NCBI GenBank assembly: GCA_010645155.1
Contig: JAAGOF010000070.1
Span: forward strand, 987,035-1,051,034
Reading direction: 5' to 3'
DNA: 64,000 nucleotides
DNA from: Tigriopus japonicus
Lineage: Eukaryota > Arthropoda > Copepoda > Harpacticoida > Harpacticidae
Shown: piece by piece, positions 1-11,396 of the stretch
Numbering within the stretch: position 1 is the stretch's first letter
Layout: every line of letters begins with the position of its first letter
Position numbers and translations under genes: made by a program
The notes under the pieces: generated by a model
Told to the model about the DNA's origin: nothing
The model's input: the letters and a program-made list of their open reading frames with translations, nothing else
The model's database searches: none

Positions 1-785
1 CATGCCAATCTTTCCGTGGTTGTGTTGAACGCGTTGTTGCTGCAAATGGCGTTTCAATTGAATAATCCTATGTAAATTAGTCTGAAATACTTTGAAATAC
101 TGTACAACTTCGTTTTCACTCTCTAAACTGCCGTTGAAAATTTTGACAATAGATGTGCCCAACCCTGTACATTTACATACATACGTACACAAATAAAAAC
201 ACCTGATGTGGACGCGGGCTTTACTGCCCGGACGGGCGGGTCACTCATGAGTCATAATCCACTCTTATAAATTTGAAAAAGTAAATGGAACCAATCAAGC
301 TCTTGCGCACACTCCACTAATTGTTGTGGCTCTACGTTGGTCCGTTATATACAGGATACTCCTTTTGACAAAGTTTCAACACAAAAAGAATTGAAATGTT
401 TGAATAGTAATAACAAGAAAGACAATGTGGAGCACAGAAAAACAAATGTAGACATATGTTAAAGGGTAAAAATATCCCGACGCCTTTATTCAAATTCATT
501 GTTGATACTGCTAAATTTTCTTTGAAATAACTTTTAAGTGTTAGAGTCAACAAACTAGCATTGATTGAGGGCATACCTGTGGTATTTTTTCAAACTTTTT
601 TCATCATATGACAGGGTTTCAGTTTGCCTGTCACTTTCTTCGTCTCCAAACGGCACTCATGTTTTTCCATTGGATAACATTTATCTTTAGGCTTGTAGAT
701 TAGCAAAAAACTTTTTCAGCATTCATAAACTTGACATATTAGCATTTTAATTTGTTGGTTGAAAATTAGAGAGACATCTTTATTT

Positions 786-915
786 CGGATGTTACGTGCA
801 CTAATTCAAATGGCCTTTTACACCCGGCTTGTGTACAGATACTATCCTTGAGATGGCTTTTTATGTTACACTTTGGTATGTTCAATTCGTTTGAATTAGT
901 GTCATGTAACATCCG
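786..915. repeat. Short inverted-repeat element
   Basis: An arm at 786-812 beginning CGGATGTTACGTG matches the reverse complement of 889-915 (CGGATGTTACATG) with a few mismatches over about 27 bases. The spacer is about 75 bp. The form is that of a small MITE or hairpin. No target duplication was identified. Confidence 0.5.
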
Positions 916-1206
916 AGCTCATATTTATTGAGACCTGTACAACTTTGGGGGCGTTTTTACGAAGGTAGGCATCATTTCTTTGAAAAAAAATGATGATTTT
1001 TAATCTCATTTCTTTTGGGATTGCGTTCCACAAATCGACACCCGTTGTCCAAAACAAACTAGGGACCCTGCTACAGAGACTTTTTTGGATTATTATTGCT
1101 AGGTCTAGCGACGCTTTATAGAGACTGGTTCTAAATCCTACTGATACATAATAGTAGATACTACTACTTCAGTACTACTCCAGTAGTTCCTACTAATCCA
1201 GAATAC

Positions 1207-1506
1207 TACTGATGTGTTTCGAGTTGGATTTTTGGCAGAGTTTTGCCAATTTGGTTTTTAGGGTCAAAAATCTGACCACAGCTAAACTTTTCAACGGGCA
1301 TAGACCTTATCTACCATAAAATATGGCAGCACTGCCAACTCGAAATCCATTTTCATAACTATCGATGGAACTCGAAATCGAACTAGTTCGAGTGTTGCCA
1401 AATTGGTCCCCTTTTAGATCTTTTCAAAAAGTTCTATGCAACCTACCCTGTTTAACAGCGATAAACTTCCGAGTCAAAACTGGCAGCGCTTCGAAACACA
1501 TCTCTA
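1207..1506. mobile_element. Degraded hAT-like MITE
   Basis: The left end TACTGATGTGTTTCGA and the reverse complement of the right end TAGAGATGTGTTTCGA form terminal inverted repeats, with weaker similarity continuing inward. TAG/CTA termini match the better preserved hAT elements elsewhere in the window. No 8-bp target duplication survives, so the class is inferred. Confidence 0.45.
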
Positions 1507-1571
1507 GAGAGAGTAGAAAAATTTAATTAAATCGTAAATTTTCTTTAAATTTTTTGCCCCTTTTTGGTCCA

Positions 1572-1700
1572 ATTTTAATTTTTTTGCCCCTTTTCGCGAG
1601 CCATTTTAATTTTTTTGCCCCTTTTCGTGAGCCATTTTAATTTTTTTGCCCCTTTTCGTGAGCCATTTTAATTTTTTTGCCCCTTTTCGTGAGCCATTTT
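1572..1700. repeat. 31-bp tandem repeat, about four units
   Basis: Units start at 1572, 1603, 1634, 1665 and 1696 with an exact 31-base period. Each unit contains ATTTTAATTTTTTTGCCCC followed by TTTTCGTGAGCC. A degenerate unit precedes them from about 1550. The units are nearly identical, so the expansion is recent or homogenised. Confidence 0.9.
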
Positions 1701-1734
1701 TTGGTCACCTCAAGTCATAATTGGCGCCAAAAGA

Positions 1735-2638
1735 CAGGTGCTAACACATCCAGCCTGACCAATTTTAGCTCAATAGGGCTAAATTTAGCTCTTCTTCCTG
1801 ATATTTTGGAAATTTGGCTCCAAATTTGAGCATTTAGCTCTTTTGGCTCTTTTAGCGCCTTTTGAAATATTTGGCCATTTTTAGCTCTTTTTCTGAGAAT
1901 TTTAGGGATTTTTGGCTCCTTTATACAATTTTTGAAGTTACCAGATTTTCTACCTCAACAAAATGAAGCTTGTTTAAAAATGGTCATTCTTTTCTAAAAA
2001 TACGTAAGATTTTCAGGACAATCGACTCCAAACTATGGCTCTTCCTGATGAAGCAAAAAAAAATAGCAGCATTTGGATAGTTTTGATCTCCATTACCGTG
2101 GTGGTACCGACTAAAACCTTGACTTAGTTTACTCTTTGATTCTAACTACTCTACTCTAACTGACAAAAAGTTCATTTGATGTGGTTGAAATTTAGCTTGT
2201 GAGCTTTGAATTAGGGGCCAAACAATGGGTTAAATTAGATTTTTCTCTGGTCGGCCCCGAAATGAAAAACCAAAACTTTTGCCAATAATCGAGGCATAAA
2301 GGTCTTTCATTGTCAACGGATCACTATCTTCTAGTGATCTGTGCAATATCGTTGCTCTATCTCTAACATCCAAAAAGCCAAAATCACTTTGCAGAACAAC
2401 CTTTTTCCCTTTTCTTCTTGGCCGTTTTTAATACAGTAAGAAAACACTACAAAAAGCAATTTTTCCATGTTTTAAATACACTGCCAATTACGTAAGGCCC
2501 AAAACTATGATCATATTAGTGTTTTTAGCCTTTGTAAAATTAGCTCTTGTTAACCTCTTTTTGCTCGAAAATTTGCCCCTAATCTGAAGTATTTAGCTCT
2601 TTTTGATCTTAAACAGTTGGACACGCTGAACACACCTG
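1735..2638. mobile_element. Possible hAT-like element with TTAGCTC motifs
   Basis: The stretch is bounded by imperfect inverted ends beginning CAGGTG. Both inner flanks are enriched in TTTAGCTCTTTT-like motifs, at 1770-1920 and 2520-2610. No target duplication is visible, and the inverted-end match is weak beyond about nine bases. It resembles the subterminal-array layout of the better supported elements. Confidence 0.3.
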
Positions 2639-3168
2639 TCTTCAGTTCAAATTTCTTCTATGCCAAAAAATAAAGCCTTAATATTTAGCCAGAAATAACT
2701 AAATGTGCTGAGTTGTGGCTGAATTACAAAGAATGATTACCAGAATGACTAAAGGCATCTTTAAATTCAATTTTACCATTTTTTATACGGTTGGGGAATA
2801 ATTTTTTTTAAATTTTTTTGGTCTTTTTGGAGTAAAATAAATTTATTTTTTTTGTGAAAATCGGTAAATTTTTCTTCGCACTCTACACATCACTAATGAA
2901 TACCCGACCGACACGGACAGTCGGTGACGTCATCCAACATGCGGGAAGCCAAAGTTCATGAATAAAGGAAACCTTCCTTTTTCAGAAACGCGTCTAAACT
3001 AGTTATTTTAGTGTATTGATAGTGCGGTTTGGTTAGTAAAAATCCTCAAGCCTGTTGCAAATGTGTCTAAGGTATTTACCTGATATGCAAAAAGTGAATT
3101 TCAATTCGTGTGGAGTTTAAACAAGGGCCAATTAATGTCACGTGATTGGGTAATTGACAACAAAATCT

Positions 3169-3417
3169 TAGTGATGTGGAATCTGGGCTTGCGCAAGTTT
3201 TTTCATGGGAGGTTGCAAGGTAGCCTGGAGAATGGGTGCTTTGCTCATGTATATGAGCAAACTTGAATGTGAGTTTGATTTGCAACCCTCCTCAGAAGTC
3301 ACAAAAGTCAGGGATGCCCTGGCTTTTGGTGCTCTTAAAAGAAAAACAGGTTTATAAAGACTGGTAGACAGAGGGGAATATGATTTCACATAGGTAAATT
3401 GGCAAGTCAAAGCACTA
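3169..3417. mobile_element. hAT-type MITE, TAGTGATGTGG family
   Basis: The element starts TAGTGATGTGG and ends GCACTA. It is flanked by CAAAATCT on the left and CAAAATCA on the right, a 7-of-8 target duplication typical of hAT insertions. The interior matches the element at 56571-56857, for example CTGGGCTTG, GCAAGTTTTTTCA and GGGAGGTTGCAAGG. No coding capacity. Confidence 0.8.
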
Positions 3418-3570
3418 CAAAATCAACAAGGAAGAAGTACTCTGGTTTGTTATTGAACTTCGTCAGAATCAGCTGAAAGTTCAACAAAACGCTCTTGACC
3501 CATCACCTGCATGAACCATTGGGCACCGTGTTTTAGCCTAGGGCAGCCAGTATCTATCTTAGTAAATCTA

Positions 3571-3806
3571 GCTAGGGTCAGAGGATTGAGCCTCGCCCGG
3601 CTAGCAAAGCCAGCCATCACATTGTCCACATATTTCCGAAAGGCAATTTCAAGTCAAGTCCGTTATCAATGGTTCTCCGCCTGTGGGTGTGGATTACCAT
3701 CTTAAAGTTTCCTTGAGAACTTAAGAAAGGTCGAGGAGGAGAATTGAACGTGGGACCTCTCTAACCAAAGAAAACCGCGATAACCACGATACTTCATCTC
3801 CTCCCT
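3571..3806 (-). mobile_element. tRNA-derived SINE, diverged copy 1
   Basis: This copy reads 5' to 3' on the minus strand and aligns along its length with 4080-4326. Shared blocks include GAGCCTCGCCCGGC, AGCCAGCCATCACAT and AAGTTTCCTTGAGAA as written on the plus strand. The tRNA-like head survives in degraded form, and the B box is mutated to CGTTCAATTC. It lacks an obvious A-rich tail, so it is the oldest or most decayed of the three copies. Confidence 0.7.
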
Positions 3807-4079
3807 TACTGGGCCTACTGGCCGGCAAATTCTATGGACGCCAACTGACACAGACCATCTACATCTTACAACTTGCGGGAAGGAAAAGTTCATAATTAAC
3901 AAAAGATTTACTTATTAGAAGCACATCTAAACTATTTTGCTCATTACATACCAAAAATTGGTTAGTGAAAATTCTTAAGCCTACAATAAAGTTGTCTAAA
4001 GTATTTATCTGTTATGCAAAAAGTGAAATTGATAAGTACGAAGTTTAAACAAGCACAAATTCTCCCAAATGTCTCATGA

Positions 4080-4326
4080 TTTTTGTTTTTGGAGTGTTAG
4101 TGCTAGGGTCGGAGGGTTGAGCCTCGCCCAGCCAGCGAAGCCAGCCATCACATCGTCCAAATTGTTCCGATAGGCAATCTCATGTCCGGTATCAGAATGG
4201 TTCTCCGTCTGTGGGTGTGAATTAGCGTCTAAAAGTTTCCTTGAGAAAGGTCGGGGAGGAGAATCGAACCTGGGACCCCACTCACTATAGGAAACTGCGC
4301 TAACCACGACGCCACGTCTCCTCCCC
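4080..4326 (-). mobile_element. tRNA-derived SINE, best copy
   Basis: On the minus strand the head contains an A-box-like TGGCGTCGTGG (4304-4314) and a B box GGTTCGATTC (4261-4270), spaced as in an RNA polymerase III promoter. The outer bases GGGGAGG and CCTCCCC could form a tRNA-like acceptor stem. A body of about 165 bp follows and ends in an A-rich tail (CCAAAAACAAAAA). That combination is diagnostic of a tRNA-related SINE. It is inserted in the second copy of the local duplication; the first copy shows the uninterrupted site. Confidence 0.85.
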
Positions 4327-7300
4327 TGCTTGATTGGGTGACTGACAACTCAATCTCCAAAGAATTACTCTGGTTTTTTCAACTATTGGCAGAAACTGAA
4401 TATCAGCTGAATGTTGATGCTTTCTCTTTACCAATCGCCAATGTGAAACATCCGCACCGTATGTTAGCCTACAAGTCTCTGTAACAGGGTCCCTAAAACA
4501 AACCACTCGGGACACCAATATAGTTAGATAGTTTTGTGGAACAACTATTTGTAAAAAAAAAATCTTATTGAGTTTCCCAATCTGCCGTATGTTTCGCAGA
4601 CCAATATGAACTAGCGAGTACTCTAATGGAAAGAAAAAGTCCAACTTTTTGGGCAAGGATGGGGCCAGCTTTGTAGGTGCACTTGAAACTCTCTTGTAAA
4701 ATGAAAGTGAATTTTGGTTTTGGTTGGTTTTTAATGCCAAAGTTCATGAATAACTCATTTGCTGTTTCCATGCCGAAATTCAGAGTACATTTGTGCAATA
4801 GAACTTTGTGAGAAACCAGTGTAGACCTCTATTTCTCTGTCATGTATCCTCTGTTTCAAACTAAATTAAACTTGTAGTTTTTAGGGTTTCACATTAATCT
4901 TATTGATAACTGGGAAGCATTGAGATATATGACAATAAAGACAACTCCTTTTTGATGAACAGCTTCAAGATACGCTACTTCATTGCATTTTTTGTAACAG
5001 CAACAACAAAACTTGTGCAAAATTTTCATACAAGTGCCCTAGCTTGCGTAAATTTTGTTGTAGTCGAAGCTTGTGTGTCAAACGAATTGCCAATGATAGC
5101 TGAAAGATGTTATTGAAATTGATTAGGGATGGAGATTTCAAGTACGTCAAGTTTTATGTTGAAAAAGGTTTATTTACTATATTGCTTAGTTTTATCCCAT
5201 GGAATGTCAAATCTTCATCTTTTCAACTTAAATCGCTTCGATATAAAACATCGGCAAATGCTCTATGAATCATCAGCAAACTTCAGTAAAGAAGGAGACG
5301 AAAATTCAACGCGCAATTAACCCATTGCTAGAATCAAAGAACCGAGATAAGACTTTTTTCCCGGCCTCTTTCCTTCTTTCCTCCGAATTAGTGAGCTCTT
5401 CGCTTCCCAGGATAATGTTTTCCAAGAATGCTAGACGATCTGACATCATGAGCGAGCGACTTTATCACTTGGTAGTGATCATCACGTCTCATCAGTGGCA
5501 TCGCTTGTTTCCATGCTAATGAGACACTCCTCATCTCGCCAGATTCCCTCTCCAGGAGTTCAAAACTAATCTGAGTCGGCTTTACGTCTCGGTTATTACC
5601 ACATGGCTACTACACAACATAGAATGGCATGGCTTCGAGACAGAAAGAAAAACAATCAGATCTTTGGTTTATATGGTGAATAATTGCCAATTGGGACAAA
5701 GGATAAATGTGGGAGTTGATGACATGCTTCACCTTTGCTCGTACGTGGGGAATTTGCTAGCCGTTTTGAAGTGGTTGGGGAGTAGATTTCTACGAGTAGA
5801 AGTAAGAGCTGAATTCAAAAATATGATATGTTTCCTATTTTTCCTATTTCAAGAAGCCAAAACGAGATTTGTCGGCTTTTACTTAACTCAACCAAACTAA
5901 GTGGTGGCTTTCAAACGGGGCGCACGAGGTGTAAGAAATGTAATTGTTAATTACATACTTTAGCCAAAGAAGAAGCGACGGGCGGTAATGCTCAATGTTT
6001 TCGTTGATTTGATTTTGTTATATTTATGTACATGACATTAGGTGCAGATCAGTTAAAAGAAAATGAAATGTTGAAAAGATAATGCCCATTCATTCATCAA
6101 TTCTTATCTACACCAAATTCTAAAGAGGCATAAATTTTGCCCTTTTGACCCAGGGATTCAATTGGACTTCAAATCAAAACGAGATAAATCAAAAATGATC
6201 AAAGTTTCCGCTTAAAGAATGTAGAAGGTACGTATTTCATTCCAGTAACAAATTCAGAATTTTCGCGATTGCCATTCAAATCCTTGTTGGATAAAGTTCT
6301 TGGCAAAGCTTTATGCTTTAAGCGTCCTTGGCAATAGAGGTCTAGTTCAGTAATAACTATGCCCATCCTCTTTTTTTTAAATCTGGAATCGGTATCGAAA
6401 GTTTCACTACCAGGCCAGAACATGAAACTCCTTTTAAATTTCGTACTTTATAGAATTGTGCGAGAGCGATGAACAAGCGAACTTTAACATTTTTTTTTTT
6501 CAATTGATTGGTGGCTTCGCTAAATCATTGATTACTGTCGGGTACGCATAATGCATCTAAAGAGCTTATTTTTCGTTTTAATGTTTGAGGGAGTGAAATT
6601 GTTTTCCCAAAGGATCAACTCTAGCGCTTGGAAAGGAATTATTTCATTTCTTTTTTCTGCCTTAAAATATATCACAATATGAAATTGACGTTTTTTTCTC
6701 GTGAGGAGGTCCAGTCAATACTCGAGCAAGTCAAATTCAAGTCTTCCATATTATCAAATAAGTGGAGCTGCTCTAATCAAGGACCATTGTCTTCAAGACT
6801 CATAACAATAATAAAGTCTTTGTCCTCCCGTTATTCTATAATTGAAGGATCTGATGCCTATATATTTTTTATTTAATTTAAATCATAATACAAGTAATGT
6901 TCCTGCAATAATTTCTTCATTGAGCCTTGCCTATCTAAGACGAGTATTGTAACACTGTTCTACCATAGTGCTCTAGCGCAGACGTTTTTGAATCAATTTG
7001 AAGACTCATTCTCCTAAGCAATGAGATTACTAGTGGCTTTAAAGTTTGCAAAATATCTATGCAGATTTTTCGAAAGGAACAAAATATTGAAGAATGTTCA
7101 CCAAAAATAAGATTGATTTTTTCTTAAAATATCCATATCAAATACATGAGTGCCTTAAGAGCTAGAGAAAACCGCTCAAAATAAATTCTATTTTTGCATT
7201 GTCAGTAATCTAAAAAGCACATTTTGAGCCTAGTGTTTGGTATTGATTATAATCTAAATTTGATCAGTCTCTTTCTTGCACTTCATGGGTTACTCAGAGC

Positions 7301-7825
7301 CAGAAGGATGCTTCTGTCACTTGCTCAGGGTTGCTGATTGGCGTACGTACCCCCAAAAACTCAAACGGTACCCCGAAAAGCGTTATTTATGGATGCACTG
7401 ATGAATGTTGCAATTTTTGTGACCGTACCATGGGGTAAAAATTTTGCCCCCATTTCTTAAATGCTCCTCTGGATTGTGGGAATAATCTTGAGGCCTCTGA
7501 GGAACATTAATTCTCTAAGTCTGAGTGTGTCCAGAAAGTTACCCAGACGTCACTTAGAGTGTTAGTTAACTTGTTGATTCTAGCATCTCTATTATTCATA
7601 GAAATGATAATTACAGAGATGATCTCACCACTTTTTCCGTATAATTCAATACCTGCAAAAGAATGTGCTACAAGTTATTTGATTCAAGTTTTCCTTTCAA
7701 GTATATTTTTGTTTGTTTTTTGAAGCCACTCTAAAAAAACTATAGTAAGATAAGCAAAATTTTCATATTATCACAATCATTCAAGGCTGAGAGAAAAAGA
7801 TAATCATGGCTAGTCCAGTGAGCCA

Positions 7826-8276
7826 AGAAGCACTGAATTGCTGGAGTGGGAGGCTAAGGGTGAGAATTTTGATTTCCAAAAGGATTAATTCAATTGCGTT
7901 CTTCTGCAAACTAGACCTGGCTTGTATTCAGTGGACTACGTTTTTCAATTTTCAGCTCAATCAAATGCCGGAGTGAAAACTTATGCCTTCTCAAACTTAT
8001 GTACTACAAAGAGCATAAAATGAATGAGCTCGCCCTTTTGTGGTAAAATAATTGCCAGAAAAGGGCTACTTCATTCCTTCTCGGTTGGATTTGCACTGAA
8101 CTTTGAGAGAGCATAACTTTTGACTCCGACGTTCGATTAAGCTGAAAATTGAAATAAAAATTCAAGTCAACCAAGACATGGTCTCATTTGTAGAAAAACG
8201 TGATTGCTTTGTTCCTACCAGAGATCATGATTCTTTTCATTAGCCTCTCAGTCCAATGAAATTCAGTGGTTCTTGA
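7826..8276. mobile_element. Long-TIR element with diverged arms
   Basis: The left arm (about 7826-7990) and the reverse complement of the right arm (about 8110-8276) match imperfectly over more than 100 bases. Shared blocks include CACTGAATT, GAGGCTAA and TTTCAATTTTCAGC. The interior has no coding potential. A further single arm of the same family lies at 55310-55499. Confidence 0.65.
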
Positions 8277-10418
8277 GTAAGCTTGCTCTACGTTACTCTT
8301 TGCAATCCACCGAACCTGATGTCTCTGATTAGAGGCAGATTGTGTGCGTCGTACTCAATTGTCCCGTGAATGATTCATGAGATTAAGCGCACTTGGCTTC
8401 ACGGAAGCTCATATTGTCATTCACGAACTTTTCAGTTGTTCCTCCTAGCTTAGGGGACAAACCAGACTCAAGAGTCTCTCAACTTTGCAATAGTCTTTCC
8501 AATGACCCTTATTGGAGATGGCTTTGACCCTCACAAGAGGCATTTGAGCTCCTTGACCCAGAAACTGATGATTCATTGACTTCCAATGTCCGCCATCGTA
8601 CTGTATAATGAACGTCGAGACTACTACTTCTTCTCTTTGTTCTGGTACCGTACGTTCCTTGGCCTTCATTTTCTCTATTCTTGAAGTACTCATCTGCGCC
8701 CTTGTAAGAAATACGCTTTTTCGCTTTTTTATTGCCATTAAGCTAGATCATTCTCCGCTCCATTTCATTTACGTTCGAACATTCACGAAACTCTGTACAT
8801 TGCAAAATGTTTTAGATCACCGTAAGAAAGTGAAAGGACGCCAAACTATCCGGGAAAGGGCTGATCACAGCTATCATTTCCTGCCTGTTCCAAGAATGCC
8901 CCTGCCAAGGATCCAATGAAGGAGTTGAGACGGGTGAAAAATTGCTCTTGTCTCCCACAGGGTTCATTTCAAAGTCAGATCGGAATGTGGAAGACGCTCG
9001 ACAGATTTGTGTCTCTTCTACGCACTACGCGGAAACCCGGAAAAAGGAACTGTTTTTGGGGGATCGCGCCGATTCTGTCCCATTTCATATTCAGAATGAG
9101 ACGCACATGGGATGCCTTCAAAAACGCTGAGTTAAAGGACTTTATTCATGTTACCGACAAATATATAAGACAAGCTTGTGATATGAATGCTTTCTTGGAG
9201 GATAGCTTAACGTAAGTGGAGTACTGAAATGGCCTTGACTTAACATAAATGGATGAAAATCGGCAATTTCGACAAGACGAAATGTTATTTTGAGCAAGAA
9301 ATTGCATGCTTCTCGAGTTCTCGATTCAAGATTAATTCATTCACCTCACGTCCGTATACTTCAGCTTCAATTTGTCATTTCCCATCGTCGGTCTTTTTTC
9401 CCCCAAGCCCCCATTATGATTACAATTTTTTGAGCCTTTCCATTAGCATCCCGAAAAGGGCCTTTCTATCGGCCGTGGATATTTCACAGCCTTAAAAAGA
9501 AACAGGAGGGGGACAACGAAGGACGTGGAAAGTGAATAAATCAACATACGATCCTTACATATCCTTCTCATAAGGCCGATATTACTTTTTTCCAGCCTCC
9601 GACGGCCTTCACTCACTGGCACTCAATATACAGAACGAAGCATATAGTTTTTATCTTTGTTGAAGAGAATTGGCTCTAAACGGTCTTGTAGTGTTCATAT
9701 TGTAAATGAATGGTTTCTTATGGAAGTTGAGGCGGAAGCAATCCGAGTATTTCAGTTTAAATGTGTGCAACTGATAATTTTCCGTTTTACTAGGCATTGA
9801 TTTAATCTAGCTCGATCCTTAAAAAGGTACTCATTCGAAAACTGAGGGCATGTAACTATTGCATGGAAGTTTTAAGAAGAATTAATTGAACCTGACAACC
9901 ATATGCTATCTTCTAGAAAGTACAGTGCTTGACATTAGATTAGAGAATCTAATAATAGTACTATCTGCAAAATCAAGACCTTTCAACCAATTTCATGCCT
10001 GTAAGTGAAAGTCGGTCAGGCATGGGAATTACTGAATAATTGATTTGCCCTTAAGACCAAAGTATTCAAATCCCAACAAGCTTAGAATACCTACCATTGG
10101 TCTGCTCTTTACTTTACCAGGTTTCTTCATTGTACGTATGAATGATTACGCACTTCCCACACTCAAATTCAAGCTTTTACGTCATCATTAGATTTGTAAC
10201 AATAATGTTTTAAAACTAAATATGCTTTTTCTATAAAGTTTTTTTGCAGCTTCTACCAGAAAGCGTGAATTTAATGAAAAAATGATCAAAAAAGTTTTGA
10301 TACGGAACGTTTTCGAGCACAATTCTAACTTACATTTTATCTAAAGCACCATTCAAATTTTCATTGTACACATTCGTGATGGAATTGCAATACTTCTGCA
10401 TTGTAATGATTCGTACCT

Positions 10419-10449
10419 CAACAACAACAACAAAAACAACAACAACAAC
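10419..10449. repeat. CAA microsatellite
   Basis: About ten CAA units with one interrupted unit (CAAAAA) in the middle. Confidence 0.95.
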
Positions 10450-11096
10450 GTGTTTTAAACTTGATCGTATCCATTAATCTTTCAATCAAGATTTCTAATT
10501 TATTCTTATCATTTTTCTTTCAACAAGAACTGAAGCCTTTAAAATGAATTTTAGTGACCCAGGATTTATTGACAATGTTGGCGATTGGAAATGAATAAAT
10601 TGCATTATGAGAGCCCATCCAAGCCCTTCATATCCTTATAGATTTGGTTGGGTCTTTGAAGAGATGTTTTTTGGGGTTAATTTACTGACTACCAGTGAAG
10701 AAGTTAAGAAATAATTTTAGGCAGATTTTAAACGATAAAATGTTCCTCAGACCAACTTTAGTTATGTACAAGGATTTCCTGATCTGAAGCGTTTTCCTCT
10801 TTGGTTGAAAATATTCATTTTTTGTTTTCTCTTAACGGATGTGACATCCCCTGTGTTTGGGAATTCAAAGGATGTCTTGTCATTTTCCTCCAAGGATAAA
10901 TAGAGATGTTAAAATCTGAAATTAATTGAACAAAACTTGAGAACAGATTAGTTTTTGTCCCTTATTATGGGCAAAAAACCGTAGACATCAGAAAAGTCCA
11001 GTCAGAACTAGGCATGCACGCGTTAAGAAACGAAATTCTTCAATTCAAGAAACTGTGCATGATTTTTGATGTTTAACAAAACCATGAGTGTTTTAA

Positions 11097-11396
11097 TGAA
11101 CCGTAAAAAAACAGCTTGTTCCCCCAAATCAGCGCCTCTTGTGGTAAGATTGAGACATAGCTGGTGATTCTTAATGCCACTCTTTGGCGAAACGTTGAAC
11201 AATTTTTGACAGTACTTTTATGTGCAATTTTGATGACATAATGTCACGACAAAGCAATATAAGCATCTTGGAAAAAAAACCTGAAGTTTCGCCAAACGGT
11301 GGCAGTAACACGCACTCACTAACTGGCAACTTTGTCTCAATTTGACCACAAGAGGCGCTGATTTGGGGAACAAGCTGACATTTTGTTCACGGTTCA
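11097..11396. mobile_element. Long-TIR MITE, GCGCCTCTTGTGG family
   Basis: The left arm starts TGAACCGT and the right arm ends ACGGTTCA. The arms share CAGCTTGTTCCCC, AATCAGCGCCTCTTGTGG and ATTGAGACA in inverted orientation over about 80 bases. The element at 58774-59104 is the same family, and a lone arm lies near 44130-44152. There is no transposase. Confidence 0.75.

Larger units (their letters stand above)
2921..4420. repeat. Diverged tandem duplication of about 550 bp
   Basis: The segment about 2921-3490 is repeated at about 3862-4420 with many substitutions. Shared blocks include TATGCAAAAAGTGAA, AGTTTAAACAAG, GATTGGGTRAYTGACAAC and TACTCTGGTTT. The first copy carries a MITE at 3169-3417 that the second lacks. 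The second carries a SINE at 4080-4326 that the first lacks. Each copy is therefore an empty-site reference for the other. Confidence 0.7.

Noticed and set aside
1572..1700. CRISPR array
   Set aside because: Direct tandem units with no unique spacers, in a eukaryotic sequence.
8445..9215. Overlapping open frames of about 100 codons on both strands
   Set aside because: No family resemblance, and both strands are equally open; probably chance.
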